DNA of 64,000 nucleotides from Vespa crabro. Taxonomy: Eukaryota; Arthropoda; Insecta; Hymenoptera; Vespidae. The notes under the pieces were generated by a model that was given only the letters and a program-made list of their open reading frames with translations, made no database searches and was not told the origin of the DNA. Positions 35,282-46,337 of the stretch are shown here, piece by piece (position 1 is the first letter of the stretch; each line of letters opens with the position of its first letter). Both the position numbers and the translations under genes were made by a program. The DNA lies in contig NC_060978.1 in the NCBI RefSeq assembly GCF_910589235.1, positions 2,680,877-2,744,876 on the forward strand, read 5' to 3'.

Positions 35282-35500
35282 ATGCACGTTTGCGAGAGGT
35301 TTAACGCGATTAAATTCGGACTCTCGTCCTGGCAGCAACTGCGAAGTCCGATAAATAAATGCGTAGGTAAATTTTGTGCTAACCTAGCGTCACTCTGGCG
35401 TATCGTAAAAAAAAAAGCCCTTTCAACGAGGAATCATAAATTCTCGATCGACCGTCGCGCTTTCCGATTCGTCAATGGTTTTCATTGTCCCTTGTGTTGA
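35282..35500 (+). other. unassigned 72-codon ORF, ATG start
   Basis: The ATG-initiated frame has little low-complexity sequence. It encodes a basic peptide with cysteines near positions 4, 27, 32, 69 and 72, and ends FHCPLC. A donor-like TAG|GTAAAT lies inside it at about 35365. No zinc-binding or secreted-peptide pattern I know fits, and no signal peptide is visible. It could be a short ORF on a long noncoding RNA or chance. Confidence 0.15.
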
Positions 35501-35560
35501 CCGGAAACGCGTATAAAAAGATAATAGATAGTAGTAGTAGTTTGTTTGATTAATGGACAA

Positions 35561-35603
<43 letters not shown>

Positions 35604-37147
35604 AGAACACATTTTGTTGGTTGACGAAGCGAGCGTCCGAAATAATTTCTCGCTATGGGATATATCTTCGATCCTATAATTAATAACTATTTTTAATTAC
35701 ATTACAATTACTTCTTCTATACTTATTGCAATTGAAATAATTAATAAAGAAATTCATTCTGTCAAAAATAATTGATTCGATAATCTCAAAGTAATATCGG
35801 TCTACGCTTATTTCTTCTCATAAGAGATATATACGATCATATTCGAAAATGATTTAAAGCCATTGGTGCGATCCGATCGTACGTAGTCACGATTTATGAA
35901 GTTACAACAAGGGAGAAGATGAAATCAGTACGATCTGCGCGAAAGATTAATGTTTCGATTTAATTCGAAGGTTGAACTATCATCGCAAATTCGTTTGAAA
36001 GTTTCTCAAGCGAATATACGAAACACGATCGATAATACGTTTTGAGTAGATTCGGAGAACGCGATACCACGTGCGAGCGCGTAAAAAAAAAAAAAAAAAA
36101 GAAAAAAAAGAAAAAAAGGTCAATCCATCGCAAAGGGAAAAATAGAAAAAAAAGAAAGGAAGGAAAGAAAAAAAAAAATAGAAGAAAAATAGAGAGAAAA
36201 AAGAGAAGAAAAAAATAGAATCTTCTTTTTTTGATAAATCAACGAATCCTATCATCGAATTCGTTTTCAATGGTGATTTCAATGGTCGAAAGTTGGTACG
36301 ATATAGAGATCGATATAAGAATCCTTTTTCTCTCTTTTCCCCCCCTACCCCTTGCATTCGTTGAAACAAGGTCAAAGCTATTACCTATCTCCTACGACAT
36401 AATTTGGAACTTCTTAAAACGTTTTAGTGTATTTTATTGTACATTATTCGATTAGTCGTTAAAACTTCTTTAGCCCGAACTCGTCGTATTTCCATAACGA
36501 TTTAAACGACGAAAGAAATAACACGAAACCGACGTTAATATTGATTTATTTCCATTTCTACACGATTGGCATAATTATTTTATAGAATGGAGATAAACTA
36601 AAGTACGGACGATATTCGATGATTTAACGACGAAGCGGTCGAAAGAAAAAAGAAAAAAAAAAAGACGAAGAAAGGAACAAAAAAGAAACAACGAGGAAAA
36701 AAAAAACGAAAAGAAAGGAAAAGAAATTTCCGTATCACCGAAGAAAATTCTTGATTCCGGCTTCCTCGGATAATCCCATTGGATCGAAATGGGATAGTGG
36801 CTGATCGCACGGAAAAGATTAAGCCGAAAGAAAGGAAGTATGTAGTATGAAAAGAAGGAAGAACATGAGCAGGATGAGGAAGAGGAAGAGAAAGAGGAGG
36901 AGGAGAAAGAAGGAAGAACATTCTCTCTCTTTCTACATTCTGCAGATCAACGCACGAGCTTGAACGTTTCCTCGATATTTTTCTCGGGGATCACAAGGGG
37001 TGAAGAAAAAAAAAAAGAAAAGAAAAAAAAGACAAAAAGAAAAAAAAAGAAAAGGAAAGAAAAAAAAATGCAAGAAAGAAAGAAAGTAGTCGTCCCTTAT
37101 CGATTCCCCAAAGGAGAGAGAAAAACAGAAGACGTATGTACGTATGC

Positions 37148-37188
<41 letters not shown>

Positions 37189-37771
37189 TATGTATGCATG
37201 TAGATCGAGTTAACGTCACGGGAATTTCTAGTGCGAAGAATTTAATTTAAAAAGTTCGCTGTGTGTCGATCGAACGTACGAAAGAAAGAAAGAAAGAAAG
37301 AAAGAACGAACGAACGAACGAACGAACGAACGAACGAACGAACGAACGAACGAATGAACAAAAAGAAATAGAAAAACGAAAAGTAGGAAAAGAGTATCCC
37401 TGATATACGCGGTGAACAGTCTTTTTCGTTGGTTCATCTTAACGAACGAATCGACGACTCCTACCTCTATCTCGTTGATTAAACAAAGAAGAGGAAGGCG
37501 AGAATGACGGTCGAGATTAGCATCGACTTCCGGTACGCGTGTTCTTCCCTAACGATCCTTCCCATTCTCTCTTCCTCTCTCTCTCTCTCTTTTTTCTCTG
37601 TCTTTCTCTTTCATTCACATTTCCTGGCCTACTTCCCTTCTTTTTTCTTTCCTTCTTCTTGAACAATTATATCACCATTTTCTTCCTCCTCCTCCTCCTT
37701 CCCCCTCCCTTTCCCATCCTTTTACACTCACTCTTTTCGTCTCCCGTTTCTATCCAATTCAACGACGACAG
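35501..37771. other. homopurine-rich and SSR-rich spacer
   Basis: (GA)n at 35563-35597, plus-strand purine tracts at 36080-36225, 36640-36730 and 37003-37085, (TA)n at about 37151-37190, GAAA/GAAC array at 37277-37355, and (TC)n near 37575-37590. A 74-codon frame at 36231-36455 lacks an ATG start at its opening and is not recognised. Confidence 0.65.
37277..37355. repeat. compound (GAAA)n-(GAAC)n array
   Basis: About six GAAA units convert to about twelve GAAC units, which is a single-base motif switch inside one array. The minus-strand translation gives a repeated FVRS peptide that is only an artefact. Confidence 0.95.
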
Positions 37772-37858
37772 GAATGAAAGATTCGCGACGAGGAGAGGTT
37801 CGATTCTGGTTTCCTTTCCAACCGCAAATTCGGAGAATCGTTGACTGGCAAAGGTCGA

Positions 37859-38065
37859 ATGTGGATTAAGCGCGACTCTCGCGGGCCGCGATTTGAATCG
37901 TTTGAAACTTTGAATGCCCCCGCGAATCGATTGCAATCTCTCACCAACAGATTCTGTACTCTTCCTTTCCGACCAAATACGCTTAGCGATTTCGTTTTCA
38001 ATGGAAACACGCGTTATCCGATGGCATTTCGAACGAGAGCTAAATGTGATACTACAAATAGATAG
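37859..38065 (+). other. unassigned 68-codon ORF in CpG-rich stretch
   Basis: The frame is open from 37778 and the first ATG is at 37859. The peptide begins MWIKRDSRGPRFESFETL and ends CDTTNR, with no membrane segment. An acceptor-like CGACGACAG lies at 37770-37771, but this frame has a stop at 37775-37777, so it is not continuous from that acceptor. Two minus frames are open across the same DNA, so composition may explain it. Confidence 0.13.
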
Positions 38066-38067
38066 AA

Positions 38068-38103
<36 letters not shown>

Positions 38104-38474
38104 CTTTAATTCACGATTATTATCGATTTCAAAAAATAGATTTCTAAATTCTTATCAATTTCTAATTGAAAAATGGAACATTAAAGATTGAACGTTTATT
38201 TTAATCTAATCAAATGAAATTATCTTATTGTCTGCCTATTTAGAAAGGATTGTTTCAAATTAATAATAAAAATATATAAATAGAACAAGATAAATATTAT
38301 AGACGAGGAGGAGGAGTTAGAGGAAGAAAAAAGAAACAAGGTGATCAGATATTTTATATACATGTAGTATATCTTTTAAATAATAAAGACTTAAATAAGA
38401 TCATATGATAATGTTATCTTGAAACTAATATATGCGACAGAAGAAAAAATTATATCGATTATATAATTATATCA

Positions 38475-38533
<59 letters not shown>

Positions 38534-38895
38534 ACATATATTCCTTTCAAATTACATATTTCAAGATATAGAATCAAGATTTTAGCTTTGTTTCTCTTCA
38601 TAAATCCAATTTATCTGGGAACGTTATTATAACGATCCTAGATAAGATTATAGTCTAAATATAGGCTAAAGAACGAATATATGTCAAAGTATATAGAGTC
38701 AGAGCTAAGAAGAGGATAAAGGAGCTTCACGTTATTTCTCGCGACATTAAGACAAAGCACGGCGGAGTGGGCTTATCGTCCTATTTGCACACATAACGCG
38801 CCCGTTACGTATCATTCTTATACGTCGCAAAAGATATGCAAATTTCACTCGCAGCTTTCCTTCCCAAAATCCTCACTTAAGTTGCATGCCCCGTT
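38066..38895. other. AT-rich spacer with (GA)n and (TA)n
   Basis: (GA)n at 38072-38100 and (TA)n at 38475-38531. The remainder is AT-rich. No gene was recognised. Confidence 0.7.
38475..38531. repeat. (TA)n microsatellite, about 57 bp
   Basis: A TA tract with a single CA interruption near its start. Confidence 0.95.
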
Positions 38896-39005
38896 GCCTG
38901 GCTGGCTGGCTAGCTGGTTGGCTGGTTGGCTGGTTGGCTGGTTGGCTAGTTGGTTGGTTGGTTGGTTGGTTGGCTGACTAGCTGGCTGGCTGGTTGCTTG
39001 ACTAG
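38896..39005. repeat. (TGGC)n/(TGGT)n tetranucleotide array
   Basis: About 110 bases of interleaved TGGC and TGGT units with CTAG interruptions. It is in reverse-complement orientation to the CCAG/CCAA array at 30150-30235. Confidence 0.95.
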
Positions 39006-39787
39006 CCTGTTAGCTGGGCTGTTAAGAGGAAGTTGCCACCGCGAGAAACTACATTCGCGTCTTCATGAATTTTCAAAGTATATATTTTGCGTACTATACT
39101 TTACTTCGTTCCCCTTAGCTCGAAGCTACGTTTCTATATTCGCTCGAGTTTTCTATAATAATGTTTATCAGAGATAAAAGAGGAAGAAGTAAAAAAGAAT
39201 AAAAAAAAAAAAAGGAAGGAAGAAAGAGAGGGAAGCTGGAACAACAATAACAACAACAATAACAATAGTAAATGGAAAACAAAAACAAAAAAATAAAAGA
39301 GAACAATAGAAAAGTGTTCGATCGATTTTTAACACCCTGATATAAAATACTTCCATTAATATCCATCGGAATCTTGGGTACAATGAGAGGATTCTCAAAA
39401 GAAATAATTTTCCGTTTATTTATTCGAAATAAAAACATGTTTACCCGTCGAAATCAGTACGAGAAAACGGAGAAGCAAAGGCGTATCCTACTAGTTCTTC
39501 CTTTTTTTTTTTTTTTTCTTCTCTTTTCTCCATCCTTCGGGCGTTTCGACAATATTCTTTCCTCATCTCGCAATGTTTGTTTTTCTCTCCTTTGTATTTC
39601 CATTACACCCTGTTACTTTTCTACTATCGTGCTATTTCATTCCGCCGATTTCTTTTCTCTTCGAAATCCTTTGTATTCTCTTTCGAGTATAAAGCTAAAA
39701 ATTTATACGAACTTAATTAATACCATATTGTAGATAAAAGTCGGATCATTTCGTTCGTAATTTACGAAAGATGGAAATAATTAAGCT

Positions 39788-39839
<52 letters not shown>

Positions 39840-40555
39840 AAAGACTAGATTTATTAAATTGTCAATGTAACGATAATTATTTGAAGAACATGTTAACCAT
39901 CATTCGATGACTACGAAGGTTATCATCTTAAACGGATTATAATATGTATTTAATTAATACATACAGAATCCTTTATGGTCTACTATTAAAATGTATGTAA
40001 CATTAACGAGAGGAATGGAACGTATATATATGAACAGATGAATATCTCATTTCACGTTATACGATTAATCATTTGACAATTTATATTTCCTTGCTTTTAT
40101 TCTCTTCGTCGCTTTGTATTTCCAACGATTAATTTATTTAGGCCAGATGTATATATGTGGCCCGATACATTTCCATAAAAGAGATGACGAAGAAATTAAT
40201 TGCAATTAAATAAGAAGGGACACGTACAAGATATTTCAAAAGATGTTCGTTCAAACGTTTTAGGCGGATAATAATAATTATTTTCTAATAAAATGTACTA
40301 CACATACACGCACATACGATAGATATCTTTATCTAATATATTGAAAATAAAAAAGAGAGAAAAAGAAAGAGAAAGAGAGAATGAGAGACAATTTTTTGAT
40401 ACACTATAATAAAATCTGATTAATACAATATATAATATTTCTATAAGAATTATTTCTCACGTTAATATTTATTTATATCTAAATATTAATAATTAACGCA
40501 TAGATTTTAAGAATTGATAAAACCAAAGTAATCAGTCGTATTTTGTATCGTTAAC
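39006..40555. other. AT-rich spacer
   Basis: An A/G tract at 39175-39235 is followed by AAC/AAT repeats. (GA)n lies at 39790-39838. The rest is AT-rich. No gene was recognised. Confidence 0.7.
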
Positions 40556-40740
40556 GTAACGCACGTTCTGATCTCGGAGATTAAATTAAAGAGGATCAGT
40601 TTAAAGAGCTAATCTCTTCCACGAAATAACCTGGAAAAGTTTAGCCGTCGACGATTCCGTAACGAAAATTGGAATGATCACTTAATCCCAACGGGCCAAT
40701 ATCTTCGACGCAATTCCCACCTTTAGATTCATGCAAACGA
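40556..40740. promoter_or_regulatory. repeat-free, regulatory-like stretch
   Basis: About 185 bases without microsatellites and of balanced composition. It contains TAATCC (40682-40687) and GCTAATC cores of the K50 homeodomain type, and an ATGCAAA octamer-like word (40732-40738). It resembles conserved noncoding DNA, but conservation cannot be tested here. Confidence 0.2.
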
Positions 40741-41914
40741 AGTCTTTCTTATCCTCTCTCATTCTCTCTTTCTACTTTTATTGTATCGCACAATACTTCC
40801 AACTGGTGTGTGTTCACGTTAAAAACTTTTTCGCGTTGAATCAACGAACGCATTCTCAAAATCTCTAACTATTTCTCCTCTATCTCTATTGAAAATAACT
40901 CAACAAACAGACCTATCCAACTAAGTAAAATCCTATCAGAACTCTCACTCATCTCCTTCTCTCTCTCTTTTCTATTGTATTATTTGGGATACCGAAGTAA
41001 CCATTGTTTCAAATTCGTTCAGAACACGCATTAAACTCTATAATTTTGTTCTAATTGTTTGAGAATAAATCTCTCGTTTAGTCTTTCTTTTCTATTCTTT
41101 TTTTCTTTTGGACTAAAAATATCGATGCTTCTATGATAGTATATATATGACATGAAAATAATGTTAATGACAATCTCATTATATTGATCTTATGGAATAA
41201 TTATATAATCCCTTCAAAAAAACAAAAAAAAAAAAACACAAGACACATCAATCAAAAATTATTTTCTCCGGGGATGTACAAGCGATAATAAAATCCGGAA
41301 CAATAACATTGCGTCAATATTAAAAGAAAAAAAAAAAGATAGAAGAAGAAGAAAAGGAAGAAGAAATAAAGAAAAATAAAAAGAAGAATAAAAGGATATA
41401 GTGTACGATAAAAGAACGAAGAAAAGAAGAAAAGAATTTCTTTACATTTTAAAGTCGAAAAGTCATCGCCGTTATCATCCTCGTCTCTTTGTCGTTGACA
41501 CACCGTCGTCCTCTTTACGAACGAACGTTTTCCCCATGATCCCAAGGGAATCGGTAGGGAAGTCCGAGCACGAAGTGCACTTCCTTGTATAACAGCACGC
41601 TCGTGACGCAAGGAAAAACGGGATACAGCGTGCCGATGTGCACTCTCGGTACTAAGGACGAGTGAAGAACGAATAGGAGAGAGAGAGAGAGAGAGCTGAA
41701 CACAAGGGTAAGAGAAAATGGGAGAAGGTGAGATGATGGTGACGATGGTGGTGGTCGTGGTGGTGGTAAGCGTGAACGGCGATAGTATGGTTAGCTCATA
41801 CCCCCTAGGGCAGGTATTTCAACGAGTTGGAAGGGAGGTGAAACTTCTCTTAGGAACCCGTTATACCAACGCTAGAATGACGTTGCTGTGAGAAAGTATC
41901 TTCTTCTTTTTCTA

Positions 41915-41956
<42 letters not shown>

Positions 41957-42000
41957 ACTCACACATACACACACACACATACACACTCTTTCTCTTTCAG
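40741..42000. other. mixed spacer with GC-richer middle
   Basis: AT-rich to 41410, including an A/G-rich tract at 41325-41395. The 41460-41880 stretch is GC-richer, with (GGT)n-like repeats at 41733-41770 and donor-like AAG|GTGAGATG near 41727 on the plus strand. (TC)n-(CA)n at 41920-41990 ends in a strong acceptor at 42000. A minus frame at 41252-41611 is half Phe/Leu-rich and not credible. Confidence 0.5.
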
Positions 42001-42335
42001 AGTACTTCTATCGAAAAAGATCACGAAAGGAAGCGAAGGAAACAATGAACGTAGAAAATGCGATGGTCGGACGCATTAAGGATACCCAATGGCCACCGGC
42101 TATCTATGCATTCAAGTTCCAAATAAATAATAGGAAAATGTTTTTACACTTTTTTCCTTCCTCACATTCCTTCCTTCATTCCTTTCGAATCATCAACGAA
42201 AAGAGTACTATGCTCCTTCTCGGCATTGTGAACAACACGCTTTTCTATTTTCTTCTTCTACGATTTTCTTTAATCGCGCATCCATCCGATGTTCGATATA
42301 TCGACACATCGTCGTACCTTTTATTTTGTTATTAA
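42001..42335 (+). CDS. candidate terminal coding exon, 110 codons, unknown protein
   Basis: A very good acceptor (CTCTTTCTCTTTCAG, AG at 41999-42000) is followed by a frame open from 42003 to a TAA at 42333-42335. It runs about 110 codons. An in-frame ATG lies at 42045 (MNVENAMVGRIKDTQWPP onward). The first 45 residues are basic and polar, and the rest is partly hydrophobic (LLLGIVNNTLFYFLLLRF could span a membrane). I do not recognise a family. A possible upstream exon is the GC-richer stretch ending in a donor near 41727, but joining them is speculative. Confidence 0.2.
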
Positions 42336-42385
42336 TATCCCTGGTTTCTTTTCTCTCTCCTTTTTCTTCTTTCTTTTTTCTTTTC

Positions 42386-42418
<33 letters not shown>

Positions 42419-42792
42419 CATCAGATAAGTTACCGTAAATAGTCAGATACCTATGAATAATAATGTTCTTCATCACGAATATATTTTAACTTTATTCATT
42501 TAAAGTCACGAAACTTTGATATTTTGTAATAAAAAAGGTAAGATGAGACATTTTTCAGATCATCTCATATCATAGGCCATTAATGAAATCTTCTTTCAAA
42601 TATATTGATTAAAACGTCGATCCTTTTAGAACCTAATTCAAGTTTAAAAGAAATTATTTGGCTGTGACGCAACCCTTCGTTCTCTAACTCTCTTCAATTC
42701 TGTACCCGTTATCCTTAATATTTTACCTGCTTCGAGTTATGAAATTTTACCTAGCTTTAGAATTTTGTTTATGGATTATAAGTTTAAATGCA

Positions 42793-42810
42793 AGTAATTG
42801 TGAGTAATTG
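42793..42810 (+). promoter_or_regulatory. direct repeat of TAATTG homeodomain-type sites, 10-bp phase
   Basis: AGTAATTG occurs at 42793-42800 and again at 42803-42810, exactly one DNA turn apart. TAATTG is a common homeodomain core. It is suggestive only. Confidence 0.25.
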
Positions 42811-43693
42811 AAAAGCCATTAAATCGTAGTTTTCCCATTACTAGGTCAGTTCCTCGCTTCGTTAGTTTCAACGTTACGAGCACGGAAAGTTTCTTCGATG
42901 AAGTGAAAGAGCAAAGGGGAACGACGACGAGCAACGACGAAACATTTCTCTATTAGAAAAGCTTACCAGAAATTTATTTCGATATTCTACAATGTATATA
43001 TTTGTATACCTATTACGAATTACTGATATTGAGGCCGTAGAAGTTTGCAAAATCTATATTTCATAAAACCATTTAATTAACTAACATTTATTTATTCATT
43101 TAATACAAAAATCATATCAAGCTATTTTCTTTTTTATTTATTATTTTAGTGAATTTATACAGTATCGAATAGAAAAAAAAAAAAAAAAAAAAAAAAAGAA
43201 AAAATGAGTTAAAAATAAAATAAACAACGAAACGTCATTTCGAATAAATTCGAATATATCCGAATATGTTTCTTTTTTCTTTTTTTACAAGCTACTATGC
43301 TAATATGACATCTGAAATTAAAAAAATATGGCGCAAATCAATATTCTTGATCAAAATGTTGTTCTCTTATTCCGACAATCGTTTCCATTATCAAAAGTAA
43401 CGAGATATATTTATAACAGACGAGTTAGTTTCAGAACTTTTATACATACAAAATATACGTAAATGGAATATATACATATACCGATACATCATTTATATCA
43501 GCGGCCAGATACTTTTGTTTCACGATATTATTATTTAAGTTAAAACAAACGAGCACAGGTAAACTAATGGGTTTACGTTCAAAGCGTGTAGAGAAAATGA
43601 TTTCATAAAGTTCTTATTTGCTCATCCATTTGGTTTGCATTTCGCGATGAAATTTTATTCCTTGCGTATCTTTTAAATGACGAAAAGAGAAAG

Positions 43694-43697
43694 AGAC

Positions 43698-43750
<53 letters not shown>

Positions 43751-43764
43751 GAGAAAGAGAGATT
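43694..43764. repeat. (GA)n microsatellite
   Basis: About 70 bases of GA with GACA and GGGA interruptions. Confidence 0.95.
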
Positions 43765-44242
43765 ACATTTACGTTAAAATCGTTTCATACTTTTGACCGA
43801 AACATAACGAATTTCGAAGTGCTTTCGAATTAGATCTCTTTACTCGTTTAAATCTACGAAAAAGTATGTTAACGATGTAGCGTTTGGCTTCGGTCATAAC
43901 TCCGTTGGTACAGACACGACTGTAAATGTAAGAGGAAATTTACTTGAGCTCGAAACCGAGCGAGCAATTACTCGGTAGGTATGGAGGAGTGATGGTGGAG
44001 GAGAAAGAGAAGGATGAAGGGAAGAGAGAACGAGAGAGAGAGAAAGAGAGAAGGAAATAATAAAACCGTGAACACGAGGGGAGGATAGAGTAACTTAGAT
44101 ATCACCGAGTTAACATTTTAGAATGATGTAAATAATATTTAGCGTTTTCGCGGAAGAGAATAACAAGGGTAACCGAATAAATGCATTTCATTAGCGAATC
44201 ATCTTCATAGACTTCGCAAAGTGAAATGCATATATTTTTTTT

Positions 44243-44245
<3 letters not shown>

Positions 44246-44289
<44 letters not shown>
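44246..44289. repeat. (TC)n microsatellite
   Basis: About 44 bases of TC, immediately before the acceptor-like TTTCTAG at 44299. Confidence 0.97.
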
Positions 44290-44292
<3 letters not shown>

Positions 44293-44299
44293 TTTCTAG

Positions 44300-44305
44300 G
44301 CGATG
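44300..44305 (+). other. possible 6-nt microexon between strong splice signals
   Basis: A long (TC)n tract ends CTTACTTTCTAG (AG at 44298-44299). Six bases later GTAAGA begins at 44306. The layout is acceptor, GCGATG, donor. The same position opens a 70-codon frame (44303-44515) with ATG, so an ordinary acceptor is equally possible. (TC)n arrays produce false acceptors, so confidence is low. Confidence 0.15.
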
Positions 44306-44515
44306 GTAAGATTTTCTGACTTATCATTCCATCGGATGTCGATGAAGAATCTCATTAAATTTTACTCCTGTGATCATTTTCTACAATTTCAATCAAAACG
44401 ACTTTCGAATCGCGTACTTCCCATAAAGATACGCAAAATATGTATTACATATATATGTATATATATACGTACACACATGCATACAATCATTTCAATATTT
44501 AGAACAGATAAATAA

Positions 44516-44643
44516 AAGTAAAGTGATACTCGATGATGGGTTACATCGACGATTGCAAGAAAAAGGAACAAAGAATATAATGATTCTTGAGAAAGGTATT
44601 GCAATCAAAGAAGAAGATGAACGGAATGGATGAGATAAATAGA

Positions 44644-44685
<42 letters not shown>

Positions 44686-45445
44686 AAAAAAGATAAAAGA
44701 AAAAAGACAAAGAAAAAAATCAACATAGAGAATTGGTTCGCAAAGAAAGAAGAACTCGAAATTACGAAAGCTTCGTTCCACACCCCCGGAATATCGATTA
44801 CTCTCTCCGATTCGTGTACTTTAATCTATATCCCATTTGATAATTACTCGGAGCGAGTATCGATGCTCGAAGAGGCTTAACTAAAACGAAAAAAAGAGAG
44901 AGAGAGAGAGAGAGAGTTCTCTTCATTCATCGGACATTAAATACGTTCGTTAAAATATTGATAAAAAAAAAAAAAATTTCTTCCTTCTTTCTCAAAGTTT
45001 CGTTAATTAATCAATGTCCAATGACAATGAGTTACGGCGCAATGGCAAATTGTAGTCAACATATCATCGTCGAGTTGTGTCGCGTAAATTTAAGGTACGT
45101 TTTTAAGGATCTATCGATATGAATTGAAACAGGTGTTATCGACTATAAAAGCTTAACACTTTTCGAGAGAATCCTCGAACGTTTATTAATAGTTATGGAT
45201 AGTAAAGGTGTGAGGAAGGAAGGATAAAAAAAAAAAAAATAAAAATAGATAAATAAATAAATATTAAAAAAAAAAAAAATAATAAAAATAAAAACAAAAA
45301 AGGAAAAAACATACATTCGGAAATATCAGTTTTCCGGAACTCGATCGATTGCGATTAAAACACGCACGAGCGCTTGCTTCCAAATTTCCCGTATACACGA
45401 ACTATCGTATCGAATCCGTTAGTCGTGTTATAACAATATCAGTGT
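44516..45445. other. spacer with microsatellites
   Basis: (GA)n at 44649-44681 and about 44896-44918, and A-rich DNA at 45225-45310. 45000-45110 is repeat-free and CpG-richer. No gene was recognised. Confidence 0.6.
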
Positions 45446-45652
45446 ATGTACAACGATCTGCTGATAGTTCAAAGTCGAGAAATAATATTGAATACCCTGG
45501 CAACGTGTAGTGGCAGAAAATCATTAGAAGTTAGCGCGGAACAATGCTTGCCCCGTGGGCTTGAACGTGGGGGGCCTGCACTTCTGCGCGAATTAATTTC
45601 CCGCATTCCGCGCGCGGAGAGCGCCTCTCAACGTCGGAATTTTGTAATTTAA
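45446..45652 (+). CDS. candidate 68-codon ORF in a CpG-rich islet, ATG start
   Basis: An ATG-initiated frame of 68 codons ends with TAA at 45650-45652. It has no repeat content and mixed amino acids, starting MYNDLLIVQSREIILNTL and ending QRRNFVI, with no membrane segment or known motif. It sits in the most CpG-rich islet of this half of the window (about 45530-45690). The islet includes TTTCCCGC (45597-45604), a match to the E2F consensus, and GCGCGCGG. A promoter or regulatory islet is as likely as a gene. Confidence 0.18.
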   Translation: MYNDLLIVQSREIILNTLATCSGRKSLEVSAEQCLPRGLERGGPALLRELISRIPRAESASQRRNFVI

Positions 45653-45977
45653 TCAGCCCAAGAGTAACAAGCGAATCGCGCTAGCGAGCATGAAAGAGAA
45701 AGAGAAAGAGAGAATATTATATAACGTATAGTGCTTGTGATTTACAATGAAAAAAAAAAAAAAAAAAGAAAGAAATAAGAAAAAAAAATATATTATTCAA
45801 ACTCAAAAGAGATTAAGGTTATATCGTGAACGATAATAAATAATAATCGAAAATTTTATTGTTCATATTTGAAAGCGCGATTCTCGAAATGAAATTCGTA
45901 ATTCTCTTGATGATCTTTACGAAATGTTAACCAGTCAAGAAATTCGTTTCTACGTTGAAACGAACGAGCTCTCCGAT

Positions 45978-46049
45978 TACTACTACTACTACTACTACTA
46001 CTACTATTATTATTACTACTACTACAACTATTACTATTACTACTACTAC
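45978..46049. repeat. (ACT)n trinucleotide array
   Basis: About 24 ACT/ATT units, which encode a poly-Tyr run in one frame. Confidence 0.95.
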
Positions 46050-46203
46050 GAAATTAGTTTCTTAAGTACGTTCTTCGCTTTAATGAAGTTTAAATTTTCG
46101 CCTTTCCACGCACGAATAAATTTCATGTTTACGCGGTGGTGACTCTGAGAGAAATACAAGATTTTGTTGGAAAAATTTCTACGTTCGCGATAACTTATTG
46201 GGA

Positions 46204-46303
46204 GAAAAGAGAGACAGAGATAGAGAGAGAGAAAGAGAGAGGGAGAGGGAGAGAGAGGGAGAGAAAGAGAGAGATAAATAGAAAAGGGCAAAAAAGAAAG
46301 GGA

Positions 46304-46335
<32 letters not shown>

Positions 46336-46337
46336 AA
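46204..46337. repeat. (GA)n, (GGGAGA)n and (GAAA)n homopurine array
   Basis: About 130 plus-strand bases that are almost all purine, moving from GA through GGGAGA to GAAA. It is mirror-symmetric enough to be a candidate for triplex (H-DNA) structure. Confidence 0.9.

Larger units (their letters stand above)
42336..44245. other. AT-rich spacer with regulatory-like words
   Basis: T/C tract at 42350-42420, repeat-free DNA at 42640-42900, A-run at 43173-43197, and (GA)n at 43694-43764. The 43850-44000 stretch is CpG-richer with no supported frame. Confidence 0.6.
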
